Positions 1-6,064 of a stretch of 8,481 nt of DNA are shown piece after piece. Where the stretch lies: NCBI GenBank assembly GCA_012274205.1, contig JAAOZY010000375.1, forward strand, positions 1 through 8,481, read 5' to 3'. Positions within the stretch are counted from its first letter, which is position 1, and every line of letters begins with the position of its first letter. The stretch is from Betaproteobacteria bacterium. Its GTDB lineage: Bacteria > Pseudomonadota > Gammaproteobacteria > Burkholderiales > SG8-39. A model generated the notes under the pieces. It searched no databases. It worked only from the letters and a program-made list of their open reading frames with translations, and was not told where the DNA came from. A program made the position numbers and the translations under genes.

Positions 1-82
1 ATCGACGCTGGAGGCCTTGAGCCCGGCATCGACCACCGCGCGCGCGGTGGTCGATGCCGGGCTCAAGGCCTCCAGCGTCGAT
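1..82. repeat. Perfect 82-bp palindrome at the window edge, probable fold-back artefact
   Basis: Bases 1-41 are the exact reverse complement of bases 42-82, centred on CGCGCGCG and with no spacer. The right arm encodes conserved family sequence (VVDAGLKASSVD), so that side is authentic. The left arm is the same DNA read backwards, and it begins exactly at the first base of the window. A perfect, spacerless palindrome of this length inside a conserved coding region would be unstable in a living cell. A chimeric hairpin read or an assembly fold-back at a contig end is the simplest explanation. Confidence 0.93.
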
Positions 83-316
83 TCGGGCATGCCGCAGCCC
101 TGGCAGCTTCCGGGGGTGGACTACGTGAAAGCGTCGGATGAGCACGGCGTGCTCGCCATCGCGCCCGGCGCGCAGGCGCCGGCACTGGGCGCGAAACTGC
201 TGCTGGTGCCGGGGCACTGCGACCCCACGGTCAATCTCTACGACTGGTTCGTGTGCGTGCGCGGCGGCGTGGTCGAGGCGCTGTGGCCGGTGAGCGCGCG
301 CGGCGCGCTGCGCTAG
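2..316 (+). CDS. D-threonine aldolase / D-serine dehydratase-like PLP enzyme (DSD1 family), C-terminal fragment
   Basis: This is the 3' end of a gene that runs in from the left edge and stops at TAG 314-316. Family members are fold-type III PLP enzymes of roughly 370-380 residues that cleave or dehydrate D-hydroxyamino acids with a divalent metal. Visible here are the family-like segment AVVDAGLKASSVDSG (codons from about 47) and the metal-site motif PGHCDPTVNLYD. Its His (215-217) and Asp (221-223) form an H-x-D pair of the D-threonine aldolase type. The chain ends with the typical VRGGVVEALWPVSARG. Codons upstream of about position 41 lie in a perfect palindrome and are probably not genuine, so only about 90 residues can be trusted. 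The PLP-lysine domain is missing. D-threonine aldolase and D-serine dehydratase activity cannot be separated from this fragment. Confidence 0.82.
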   Translation, partial: STLEALSPASTTARAVVDAGLKASSVDSGMPQPWQLPGVDYVKASDEHGVLAIAPGAQAPALGAKLLLVPGHCDPTVNLYDWFVCVRGGVVEALWPVSARGALR

Positions 317-328
317 TCTGCAAGCGTC

Positions 329-517
329 TTACTTCTTCTCCGACCAAAGCACGCCCGCCGTAGCCCAGTCGGATTTCTTCACGTCGCGCAGGATGACCTG
401 CACTGCGGGCGGCTCGCACTTGAGCACGCGGCAGGTTTCGCGCGTGATGGCGGCGACGAATTCGCGCCTGGTTTCGGCGCTGCGGCCTTCGAACATATCG
501 ACCTGGATCAGTGGCAT
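329..517 (-). CDS. 4-oxalocrotonate tautomerase family protein (62 aa)
   Basis: This is a small tautomerase-superfamily protein. The start at 515-517 gives MPLIQVDMFEGRS, placing the catalytic Pro directly after Met; that Pro becomes the N-terminal base once Met is removed. An upstream GGAG about 6 nt away (minus strand) supports this start over the longer reading that opens at 592. The mature length of 61 residues matches classical 4-OT (about 62), which forms hexamers. Arg11 (EGR) is present. Aligned without gaps to 4-OT, the usual Arg39 is Gln (AVQVILRDV) and the hydrophobic Phe50 is Trp. The physiological substrate cannot be told, since no catechol meta-cleavage genes lie nearby. The gene converges on the aldolase-like gene with a gap of 12 bases and diverges from the kinase gene. 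Confidence 0.88.
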   Translation of the reverse strand: MPLIQVDMFEGRSAETRREFVAAITRETCRVLKCEPPAVQVILRDVKKSDWATAGVLWSEKK

Positions 518-708
518 GGTGTTCTCCATTGGAAAGCGGGGATGGTTTGATGCGGCGGCCACAGTATGCCCGCAGGCGCGCGCCGAGTGCAAATTCGAAT
601 CGCGCGCGTATTCAGGCGTTTGTCTGCCGGCCTGTGTGCCGGCTTCGGCGAGCGCGTCCGGGCGTGCTAGGATTGCGGGCGGAATGCAATGAACAAGAGG
701 AAGAGGTA
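518..708. promoter_or_regulatory. Divergent intergenic region between tautomerase and kinase genes
   Basis: This 191-base gap must hold the promoters of the tautomerase (minus) and of the kinase-dehydrogenase-GST cluster (plus). A poor -10-like TAGGAT lies at 668-673 with a weak -35-like TTCGGC at 644-649, about 18 nt apart. Two GCCGGC blocks (626-631 and 638-643) could form a 6-bp stem. No clear operator palindrome is visible. An AAGAGG at 695-700, 8 nt before the ATG at 709, is the likely ribosome binding site of the kinase gene. Confidence 0.35.
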
Positions 709-1776
709 ATGGAGCAGTTCATCGGCACCAAGCCGGTGGCGGAGAAGCAGCGCTTCGACGTCGCCCGCCTGGAGACCTATATGCGCGCGCATGTGGACGG
801 ATTTTCGGGTTCGCTCGAGGTCGAGCAATTCAAGGGTGGGCAGTCCAATCCGACCTACCGCCTCTGCGCCGGCGGCAAGCGCTATGCCATGCGCGCCAAG
901 CCCGGACCCGCGGCCAAGCTGCTGCCTTCCGCGCATGCGGTGGATCGCGAATTCCGCGTGATCAGCGCGCTCGGCAAGACCGACATCCCGGTGCCCAGGA
1001 CCTATGCGCTGTGCGAGGACGAGGGCGTGATCGGGCGCGCGTTTTACATCATGGACTGCGTCGAGGGGCGCGTGCTGTGGGACCAGGGGCTGCCGGGGAT
1101 GAGCACGGCCGAGCGCGGCGCGATCTACGACGAGATGAACCGCGTGATCGCGGCGCTGCACCGCGTCGACTACGCCGCCATCGGACTGGCCGACTACGGC
1201 AAGCCGGGCAATTATTTCGCGCGCCAGATCGGGCGCTGGAGCAAGCAATATCAGGCGTCCGAGACCGAGAAGATCGTCGAGATGGACAATCTGATCGCCT
1301 GGCTGCCGGAAAACGTTCCGCCGGGCGACGAAACCGCGATCGTGCACGGCGATTACCGCATGGACAACCTGATCTTTCATCCGAGCGAGCCGCGCATTCT
1401 TGCGATCCTCGACTGGGAGCTGTCCACCCTCGGGCATCCGCTGGCGGATTTCTCCTATCACTGCATGAGCTGGCGCATTCCGCCGGGGCAGTTCCGCGGC
1501 ATCGGCGGCCTCGACCTCGCGGCGCTGGGAATACCGGCCGAGCAGGACTATGTCGCCGCCTACTGCAGGCGCACCGGGCGCGAGCGCATCGACAACTGGG
1601 ATTTCTACCTCGCCTACAATATGTTCCGCATCGCCGGCATCCTGCAGGGCATCAAGAAGCGCGCGGTGGACGGCACCGCCGCCAGCGCGCACGCCGCCGA
1701 CGCCGGCTCGCGCGTGCTGCCGCTGGCGAAGATGGCCTGGGAGTACGCGCAAAAAGTCATCGCCGCCGGAAACTAG
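709..1776 (+). CDS. Phosphotransferase family protein (APH/choline-kinase fold, ACAD10/11 N-domain or LvaA-like)
   Basis: This 355-aa kinase-fold protein belongs to the aminoglycoside-phosphotransferase-like group, which also supplies the N-terminal domain of ACAD10/11. An ATP-binding region is visible early: FKGGQSNPTY (residues 41-50), then MRAKP with candidate ATP lysine K64. The Brenner motif HGDYRMDN (213-220) has catalytic D215 and metal ligand N220, and the metal-binding DWE starts at D235. All key residues are present, so it should be active. ATG 709 is chosen for its AAGAGG 8 nt upstream; the reading frame opens at 511 but that upstream sequence is not conserved-looking. The next gene encodes the matching ACAD-type dehydrogenase. 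In Pseudomonas putida the related LvaA phosphorylates 4-hydroxyvaleryl-CoA. A hydroxyacyl-CoA kinase role is therefore likely, while true antibiotic resistance is unlikely. The exact substrate is not determinable. Confidence 0.88.
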   Translation: MEQFIGTKPVAEKQRFDVARLETYMRAHVDGFSGSLEVEQFKGGQSNPTYRLCAGGKRYAMRAKPGPAAKLLPSAHAVDREFRVISALGKTDIPVPRTYALCEDEGVIGRAFYIMDCVEGRVLWDQGLPGMSTAERGAIYDEMNRVIAALHRVDYAAIGLADYGKPGNYFARQIGRWSKQYQASETEKIVEMDNLIAWLPENVPPGDETAIVHGDYRMDNLIFHPSEPRILAILDWELSTLGHPLADFSYHCMSWRIPPGQFRGIGGLDLAALGIPAEQDYVAAYCRRTGRERIDNWDFYLAYNMFRIAGILQGIKKRAVDGTAASAHAADAGSRVLPLAKMAWEYAQKVIAAGN

Positions 1777-1808
1777 CCCGGCGGCGTCCGCAACACCTTA
1801 AGTTCAAT

Positions 1809-1840
1809 GGCTCGTAACAAAGGTCACTTTGCTACGAGCC
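1809..1840 (+). other. Hairpin A, copy 1 (imperfect 14-position stem)
   Basis: GGCTCGTA (1809-1816) pairs perfectly with TACGAGCC (1833-1840). After one A-C mismatch the inner CAAAG (1818-1822) pairs with CTTTG (1827-1831) around a GTCA tetraloop. This gives 13 Watson-Crick pairs in 32 bases. No T-tract follows. A hairpin with the similar inner core CAAA-N-TTTG occurs on the minus strand at 8366-8385. Confidence 0.7.
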
Positions 1841-1875
1841 AACTTAGGGGAGCACGAGGGGAGGTATCCCCTCGT
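1827..1875 (+). repeat. Structured intergenic repeat, copy 1, ending in GAGGGG-N6-CCCCTC hairpin
   Basis: This 49-base element aligns with the reverse complement of 8326-8373 at 40 of 49 columns, with one single-base gap. It consists of CTTTGC-ACG, then CCAA, then TAGGGGAG (1845-1852), then a hairpin. The hairpin is ACGAGGGG (1854-1861), loop AGGTAT (1862-1867), CCCCTCGT (1868-1875), a perfect 8-bp stem. The AGGGGAG word occurs twice, at 1846-1852 and 1857-1863, 11 bases apart. Its family is not recognised. Confidence 0.75.
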
Positions 1876-1904
1876 TTGGTTACACACTCTAGGAAAGGCA
1901 AGCC

Positions 1905-3149
1905 ATGGATTTCGCTTATACCGACAAGGTCAAGGCCATGCAGGCCAAGCTCATCGCCTTTATGGACGAGCACATTTATCCGAACGAGCACCGTTTCCAC
2001 CAGGAGATCCTGGAGAACCGGAAGAAAGGTAATCCGTGGATACCGACGAAAATCGTCGAGGAACTCAAACCCAAGGCGCGCGCGGCCGGCCTGTGGAACC
2101 TGTTCCTGCCGCATTCCAAGCGCGCGCCCGAAGGCCTGTCCAACCTCGAATACGCGCCGCTGTGCGAAATCATGGGCCGCGTCACCTTCGCGGCCGAGGT
2201 GTTCAACTGCTCCGCGCCCGATACCGGCAATATGGAAACCATCGAGCGCTACGGCAGCGAGGAGCACAAGAAACAGTGGCTGGAGCCGCTGCTGCGCGGC
2301 GAAATGCGCTCGGCCTTCCTCATGACCGAGCCCGATGTGGCATCCAGCGACGCCACCAACATCCAGTGCCGCATCGAGCGCCAGGGAAATGATTACGTCA
2401 TCAACGGGCGCAAATGGTGGTCCTCCGGCGGCGGCGACCCGCGCTGCAAACTGTACATCGTCATGGGCCGCACCAACCCGGACGCGCCCCGGCACAGCCA
2501 GCAGTCGATGATCCTGGTGCCCGCCGACGCGCCCGGGGTCAAGGTGGTGCGTGCGCTGTCCGTATTCGGCTACGACGATGCGCCGCACGGGCACATGGAA
2601 ATCCATCTGAAGGACGTGCGCGTGCCGGCCTCGAACATCCTGCTCGGCGAAGGCCGCGGTTTCGAGATCGCGCAAGGGCGTCTCGGGCCGGGCCGCATCC
2701 ACCACTGCATGCGCCAGATCGGCGTGGCCGAGCGCGCGCTCGAACTCATGTGCAAGCGTTCGCTCGCGCGCGTCGCCTTCGGCCGCCCGATCGCCGAGCA
2801 GGGCGTGACGCGCGAGCGCATCGCCCAGGCGCGCATCATGATCGACTCGACGCGCTGGCTGGTGCTCAATGCCGCCTACATGATGGACACCGTCGGCAAC
2901 AAGGTGGCCAAGGCCGAAATCGCGATGATCAAGGTGCTCGCTCCCACCATGACGCTGCAGGTGATCGACTGGGCGATGCAGGCGCACGGCGGCGCGGGCG
3001 TGTCGGACGACTTCCCGCTGGCGATGATGTACGCGCATTCGCGCACGCTGCGCTTCGCCGACGGCCCGGACGAGGTGCACCGCAACGCCATCGCCAAGCT
3101 GGAGCTGTCCAAGCACATGAGCGTGCCCAAGTCGGCCAGGACCGCTTGA
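1905..3149 (+). CDS. Acyl-CoA dehydrogenase family protein, ACAD10/11-like (LvaC-like)
   Basis: This 414-aa flavoprotein has a length typical of single-domain ACADs (about 400). The helical N-domain spans about 1-135. The middle beta domain carries the FAD/substrate loop FLMTEPDVASSDA (138-150) and NGRKWW (167-172). The C-terminal helical domain contains GRLGPGRIHH (258-267), AFGRPI (291-296), QAHGGAG (359-365) and FADGPDEVHR (384-393). The DGPDEVH motif and the GRLGPGRI segment point to the ACAD10/11 branch rather than medium- or short-chain ACADs. Asp386 occupies the place of the Glu catalytic base of medium-chain enzymes. ACAD10/11 and LvaC turn 4-phosphoacyl-CoA into an enoyl- or 3-hydroxyacyl-CoA, which would pair with the kinase upstream. 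The start has AGGAAAGG 6 nt upstream. The substrate is inferred from neighbours only. Confidence 0.9.
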   Translation: MDFAYTDKVKAMQAKLIAFMDEHIYPNEHRFHQEILENRKKGNPWIPTKIVEELKPKARAAGLWNLFLPHSKRAPEGLSNLEYAPLCEIMGRVTFAAEVFNCSAPDTGNMETIERYGSEEHKKQWLEPLLRGEMRSAFLMTEPDVASSDATNIQCRIERQGNDYVINGRKWWSSGGGDPRCKLYIVMGRTNPDAPRHSQQSMILVPADAPGVKVVRALSVFGYDDAPHGHMEIHLKDVRVPASNILLGEGRGFEIAQGRLGPGRIHHCMRQIGVAERALELMCKRSLARVAFGRPIAEQGVTRERIAQARIMIDSTRWLVLNAAYMMDTVGNKVAKAEIAMIKVLAPTMTLQVIDWAMQAHGGAGVSDDFPLAMMYAHSRTLRFADGPDEVHRNAIAKLELSKHMSVPKSARTA

Positions 3150-3180
3150 ATCAAACCAATCAGAAATGGGGGAGAACGGG

Positions 3181-3840
3181 ATGTTGAAGCTGGGCGGATT
3201 CGCAGTCAGCAATTATTACAACAAGGTCAAGGTGGCGCTGCTGGAAAAGGGCATCCCCTTCGAGGAGGTGTTCTGCATGACCTCGCAGGACGAGGCCTAT
3301 CTGCAGCGCTCGCCCATGGGCAAGGTGCCTTATCTCGAAGTGGACGGCGAGTTCCTGTGCGAGTCGCAGGTGATCTGCGAATACCTCGAAGACCACTATC
3401 CGGAGCACCCGCTCTACCCGAAAGACGTGTTCGAGCGCGCGCGCGTGCGCGAGCTCGTCACGGTAATCGAGCTGCACATGGAACTGGTGGCGCGGCGCCT
3501 GTATGCCCAGGCCTTTTTCGGCGGCACGGTGTCGGATGAAATCAAGAAGCACGTGGAGAAAGATCTGTCCAAGGGCGTGCGCGCATTCAAGCAGCTGGCG
3601 AAATTCTCACCCTTCATCGCCGGAGCGGACCTGACTTACGCCGACTGCGCCGCCGGCGTGCACCTGCCGCTGGTGTCGCTGTCGAGCAAGATCGTCCATG
3701 GGCGCGACGTGCTGGAAGACTGCGCGCCGGTGAAACCCTACCTGAAAATGCTCAACGAGCGCCCGGCGTTCAGGAAGATGAACGACGATCGCAAGACCGC
3801 CACCGAGGCGATGGCGGCGGCAAGGGCAAAAAAAAGCTAG
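3181..3840 (+). CDS. Glutathione S-transferase family protein
   Basis: This 219-aa cytosolic GST-fold protein has a thioredoxin-like N-domain (about 1-77) and an all-helical C-domain (about 85-205). Visible motifs are SNYYNKVKVAL (10-20, with S10 a candidate glutathione-activating residue), MGKVPYLEVDG with the conserved cis-Pro at P50, and ESQVICEYLE (61-70), the glutathione gamma-glutamyl contact region. TYADCAAGVH (152-161) holds the folding-box Asp155. ATG 3181 is preferred over ATG 3166 because GGGGAG lies about 7 nt before it, and because it gives the usual short N-terminus before strand 1. It begins 31 bases after the dehydrogenase stop, so it is probably co-transcribed. A detoxifying or isomerising role on a reactive enoyl or unsaturated intermediate is possible but unproven. 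The C-terminus is rich in Ala and Lys. Confidence 0.87.
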   Translation: MLKLGGFAVSNYYNKVKVALLEKGIPFEEVFCMTSQDEAYLQRSPMGKVPYLEVDGEFLCESQVICEYLEDHYPEHPLYPKDVFERARVRELVTVIELHMELVARRLYAQAFFGGTVSDEIKKHVEKDLSKGVRAFKQLAKFSPFIAGADLTYADCAAGVHLPLVSLSSKIVHGRDVLEDCAPVKPYLKMLNERPAFRKMNDDRKTATEAMAAARAKKS

Positions 3841-3847
3841 GGAGAAG

Positions 3848-3868
3848 GGCGCAGGCGGCGCCTGCGCC
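3848..3868. terminator. Hairpin between convergent GST and molybdopterin-subunit genes
   Basis: GGCGCAGGC (3848-3856) pairs perfectly with GCCTGCGCC (3860-3868) around a GGC loop, a 9-bp GC-rich stem. It starts 8 bases after the GST stop and lies 31 bases beyond the stop of the opposing gene. No T-run follows on either strand, so it is at most a non-canonical bidirectional terminator or a 3'-end stabiliser. Confidence 0.5.
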
Positions 3869-3899
3869 TATCCGCCCCGCGGATTGCGCTGACTGCCGC

Positions 3900-6053
3900 T
3901 CAGGTCCGGCGCAGATCGTGGTGGCTCAGCGGCAGCGAGCGGATGCGCTTGCCGGTGGCCGCGAAGATCGCGTTGCACACCGCGGGCGTCAAGGGCAGGA
4001 TCGCCGGCTCGCCGTGGCCGCCCCAGAAGCCACCCGTGGGTACGAGCACGGTCTCGACCTTGGGCATCTCGGCGATGCCCGGCAGCCGGAAATCGTGGAA
4101 ATTGGACTCGACGATGCGTCCGTCCTTTACCGTGTTCTCCTGATACAGGATGCTGCCGAGGCCAAACAGAACGTTGCTCTCGGCCTGGGCGCGGCAGGTG
4201 TCCGGATTGACGACGTAGCCCGAATCGATCGCGAGGACGATGCGGTGCACCCTGGCGTCGCCCGCCGCGCTCACCGATACATCGGCCACCATCGCCGCAT
4301 AGCTGCCGAATCCGTCGGCGACCGCGACGCCCCGGTGTATCCCTGCGGGCATCGCGCTTCCCCAGGCCGCCGCCTTCGCCACGGCTTCGAGCACCAGGCG
4401 GTTCTTGTCGCCCGGTTTGAGCATCGCCAGGCGGTATTCGACCGGGTCCTTGCCTGCTGCGTGCGCCAGCTCGTCGATGAAGCACTCGCGATAATAGGAA
4501 TTCTGCTGGCCCGGCGCGCGCCAGAAGCCGACCGGGACATGGCCATTGCGCATGGCGTAGTCCACCTGCTGGTTCGCCACCGTATAAGGCATGTCGCTCA
4601 GGCCGCGCACCGCGGTGAAGTCGATGCCGCCCCGCGCTTGTGTTTCCGGCATCAGCACTTTCAATATCGAAGGGCAGGCGATCCTGGTGTGCATTGCGAT
4701 CAGCTTGCCCTGCGCGTCCAGGCCCGCTTTCATGCGCACGATGCTGGCAGGGCGATAAAAGCCGTGCTGCATGTCCTCTTCGCGCGACCACATCATTTTC
4801 ACCGGCACCCCCGGCATGGCCTTGGCGATCGCCACCCCTTGCCTGACAAAATCCTGCGGGCCGCCGCGGCGGCCGAATCCGCCGCCCAGCATCATCTTGT
4901 GCACTTCGACTTTCTCCAGCGGCAGCCCCGCGGTTTCCGCCGCGGCCGCCATCGACGCCTCGCCATTCTGCGTCGAGGTCCAGACCTCGAGGAAACCTTC
5001 AGGCTTGAGCCAGGCGGTGCAGGTCTGCGGCTCCAGGGTCGCGTGGTTGAGGTAGGGCGACTGGTATTCGGCTTCGATCACTTTGGCGGCGGCGGCGAGC
5101 GCCGGGCCCACATCGCCCAGCTTGCGCGCCTGCGGCAGCGCGGGATCGGCCAGTCCGTCGCGCAGCATTTGCGCAATGGACGCGCTGCTGGCGCTGGCGT
5201 TGCCGGCGGTGTCCCACTCGATCGCGACTTTCTTCAGCGCCTCGTTCGCGCGCCACCAGCTGTCGGCGACGACCGCGACGAAGTCCTCTTCCTGCACCAG
5301 CTTTTTCACGCCGCGCATGTTCAGCGCGGCATGCGCATCGGCGCGCTTGAGCCTGCCGCCGAACACCGGGCATTGCGCGATCGATGCGTGCAGCATGTTG
5401 GGCAGCGCGACGTCGGTGGCAAAGACGGGTGCGCCGCGCACCTTGTCGGGAATGTCGAGGCGATGCATGGGTTTGCCGGCTATCTTCCAGTCTTTGGGGT
5501 CGCGCAGCGTCACCGACTTGGGCGGCGCCAGCCTGCCCGCCTCGGCGGCAAGCTGTCCGTAGCGCAGCGTGCGCCCGCTGGGGGCGTGCGTGATGACGCC
5601 CCTGTCGGCCGTGCACGCGGACGCCGGAACCTTCCAGCGCGCTGCCGCCGCCGCGACCAGCATCAGGCGGGCGCTGGCGCCGGCCTTGCGCACATAGTCC
5701 TGCGAGGAGCGCACCCCCATGCTGCCGCCGGTGGACATCGAGCCCCAGATGCGCTTGCGTCTGATGTGCTCGTTGGGCGAGGCGAACTCGGCGCTGACCT
5801 TGGACCAGTCGCAGTCGAGTTCTTCGGCTACCAGCTGCGCCAGCGCGGTATAGGTGCCCTGTCCCATTTCGGAGCGGGCGATGCGCACGACCACGCGGTC
5901 GTCCGGATAGATAAGCAGCCAGGCCGTCACTTCAGTGGCGCCGGCTCCCGCGGCGGCCTTGGCGGCGAGCGGGAAGGAAAATTCGAGCGCGAACGCGCCG
6001 CCGAACGTGGCGGAGACCTTGAGAAAATCACGGCGGGATACGGCGATCGTCAT
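3900..6053 (-). CDS. Xanthine dehydrogenase-family molybdopterin subunit, IorB-like, Tat-exported
   Basis: This 717-aa large subunit is related to the isoquinoline 1-oxidoreductase beta subunit. Family members insert a water-derived oxygen into aldehydes or N-heterocycles using a molybdopterin (usually cytosine dinucleotide) cofactor. The N-terminus has a twin-arginine signal, SRRDFLK at 6-12, then a hydrophobic stretch to about 33. Motifs include SEMGQGTYTALAQLVAEEL (61-79), LNHATLEPQTCTAW (335-348), the cofactor-contacting GGGFGRRGG (390-398), VGFWRAPGQQNSYY (508-521) and HGEPAILPL (680-688), where E682 is the likely catalytic base. The start at 6053 is set by GAGGAG about 8 nt upstream, overlapping the stop of the preceding [2Fe-2S] gene; the frame opens earlier but would lose the Tat position. 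The length is typical of the IorB type (about 700-780). The substrate cannot be predicted. Confidence 0.9.
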   Translation of the reverse strand: MTIAVSRRDFLKVSATFGGAFALEFSFPLAAKAAAGAGATEVTAWLLIYPDDRVVVRIARSEMGQGTYTALAQLVAEELDCDWSKVSAEFASPNEHIRRKRIWGSMSTGGSMGVRSSQDYVRKAGASARLMLVAAAAARWKVPASACTADRGVITHAPSGRTLRYGQLAAEAGRLAPPKSVTLRDPKDWKIAGKPMHRLDIPDKVRGAPVFATDVALPNMLHASIAQCPVFGGRLKRADAHAALNMRGVKKLVQEEDFVAVVADSWWRANEALKKVAIEWDTAGNASASSASIAQMLRDGLADPALPQARKLGDVGPALAAAAKVIEAEYQSPYLNHATLEPQTCTAWLKPEGFLEVWTSTQNGEASMAAAAETAGLPLEKVEVHKMMLGGGFGRRGGPQDFVRQGVAIAKAMPGVPVKMMWSREEDMQHGFYRPASIVRMKAGLDAQGKLIAMHTRIACPSILKVLMPETQARGGIDFTAVRGLSDMPYTVANQQVDYAMRNGHVPVGFWRAPGQQNSYYRECFIDELAHAAGKDPVEYRLAMLKPGDKNRLVLEAVAKAAAWGSAMPAGIHRGVAVADGFGSYAAMVADVSVSAAGDARVHRIVLAIDSGYVVNPDTCRAQAESNVLFGLGSILYQENTVKDGRIVESNFHDFRLPGIAEMPKVETVLVPTGGFWGGHGEPAILPLTPAVCNAIFAATGKRIRSLPLSHHDLRRT

Positions 6054-6064
6054 GACGGTGCTCC

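Larger units (their letters stand above)
1777..1904 (+). promoter_or_regulatory. Structured intergenic leader between kinase and dehydrogenase genes
   Basis: This 128-base gap is unusually long for two functionally linked co-directional genes. It contains two consecutive hairpins (1809-1840 and 1854-1875) and one copy of a repeat that recurs near 8326-8373. After the second hairpin, 29 bases remain before the dehydrogenase ATG, with AGGAAAGG (1891-1898) as ribosome binding site about 6 nt upstream. There is no U-run after either hairpin, so neither looks like a simple intrinsic terminator. An attenuator, an mRNA processing or stability element, or a dispersed repeat are all possible. Confidence 0.5.

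Noticed and set aside
518..592. N-terminal extension of the tautomerase
   Set aside because: It would bury the catalytic proline; the ATG at 515-517 has a GGAG at proper spacing and gives Pro as residue 2.
511..708. N-terminal extension of the phosphotransferase
   Set aside because: The sequence encoded before ATG 709 is Arg/Cys-rich and unlike the family, it would overlap the tautomerase start, and a good ribosome binding site precedes 709.
667..1752. 361-codon open frame on the minus strand opposite the phosphotransferase
   Set aside because: Low-complexity His/Arg/Ala-rich product; the plus strand carries intact kinase motifs.
709..1776. Aminoglycoside resistance kinase
   Set aside because: The APH fold is shared, but the partner gene is an ACAD10/11-like dehydrogenase and there is no mobile-element context.
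1809..1875. Ordinary intrinsic terminator after the kinase gene
   Set aside because: Neither hairpin is followed by a T-run, and the second copy elsewhere shows a conserved composite element rather than a simple terminator.
1824..3212. 462-codon open frame on the minus strand opposite the acyl-CoA dehydrogenase
   Set aside because: No family motifs and biased composition; the plus-strand frame is a complete ACAD.
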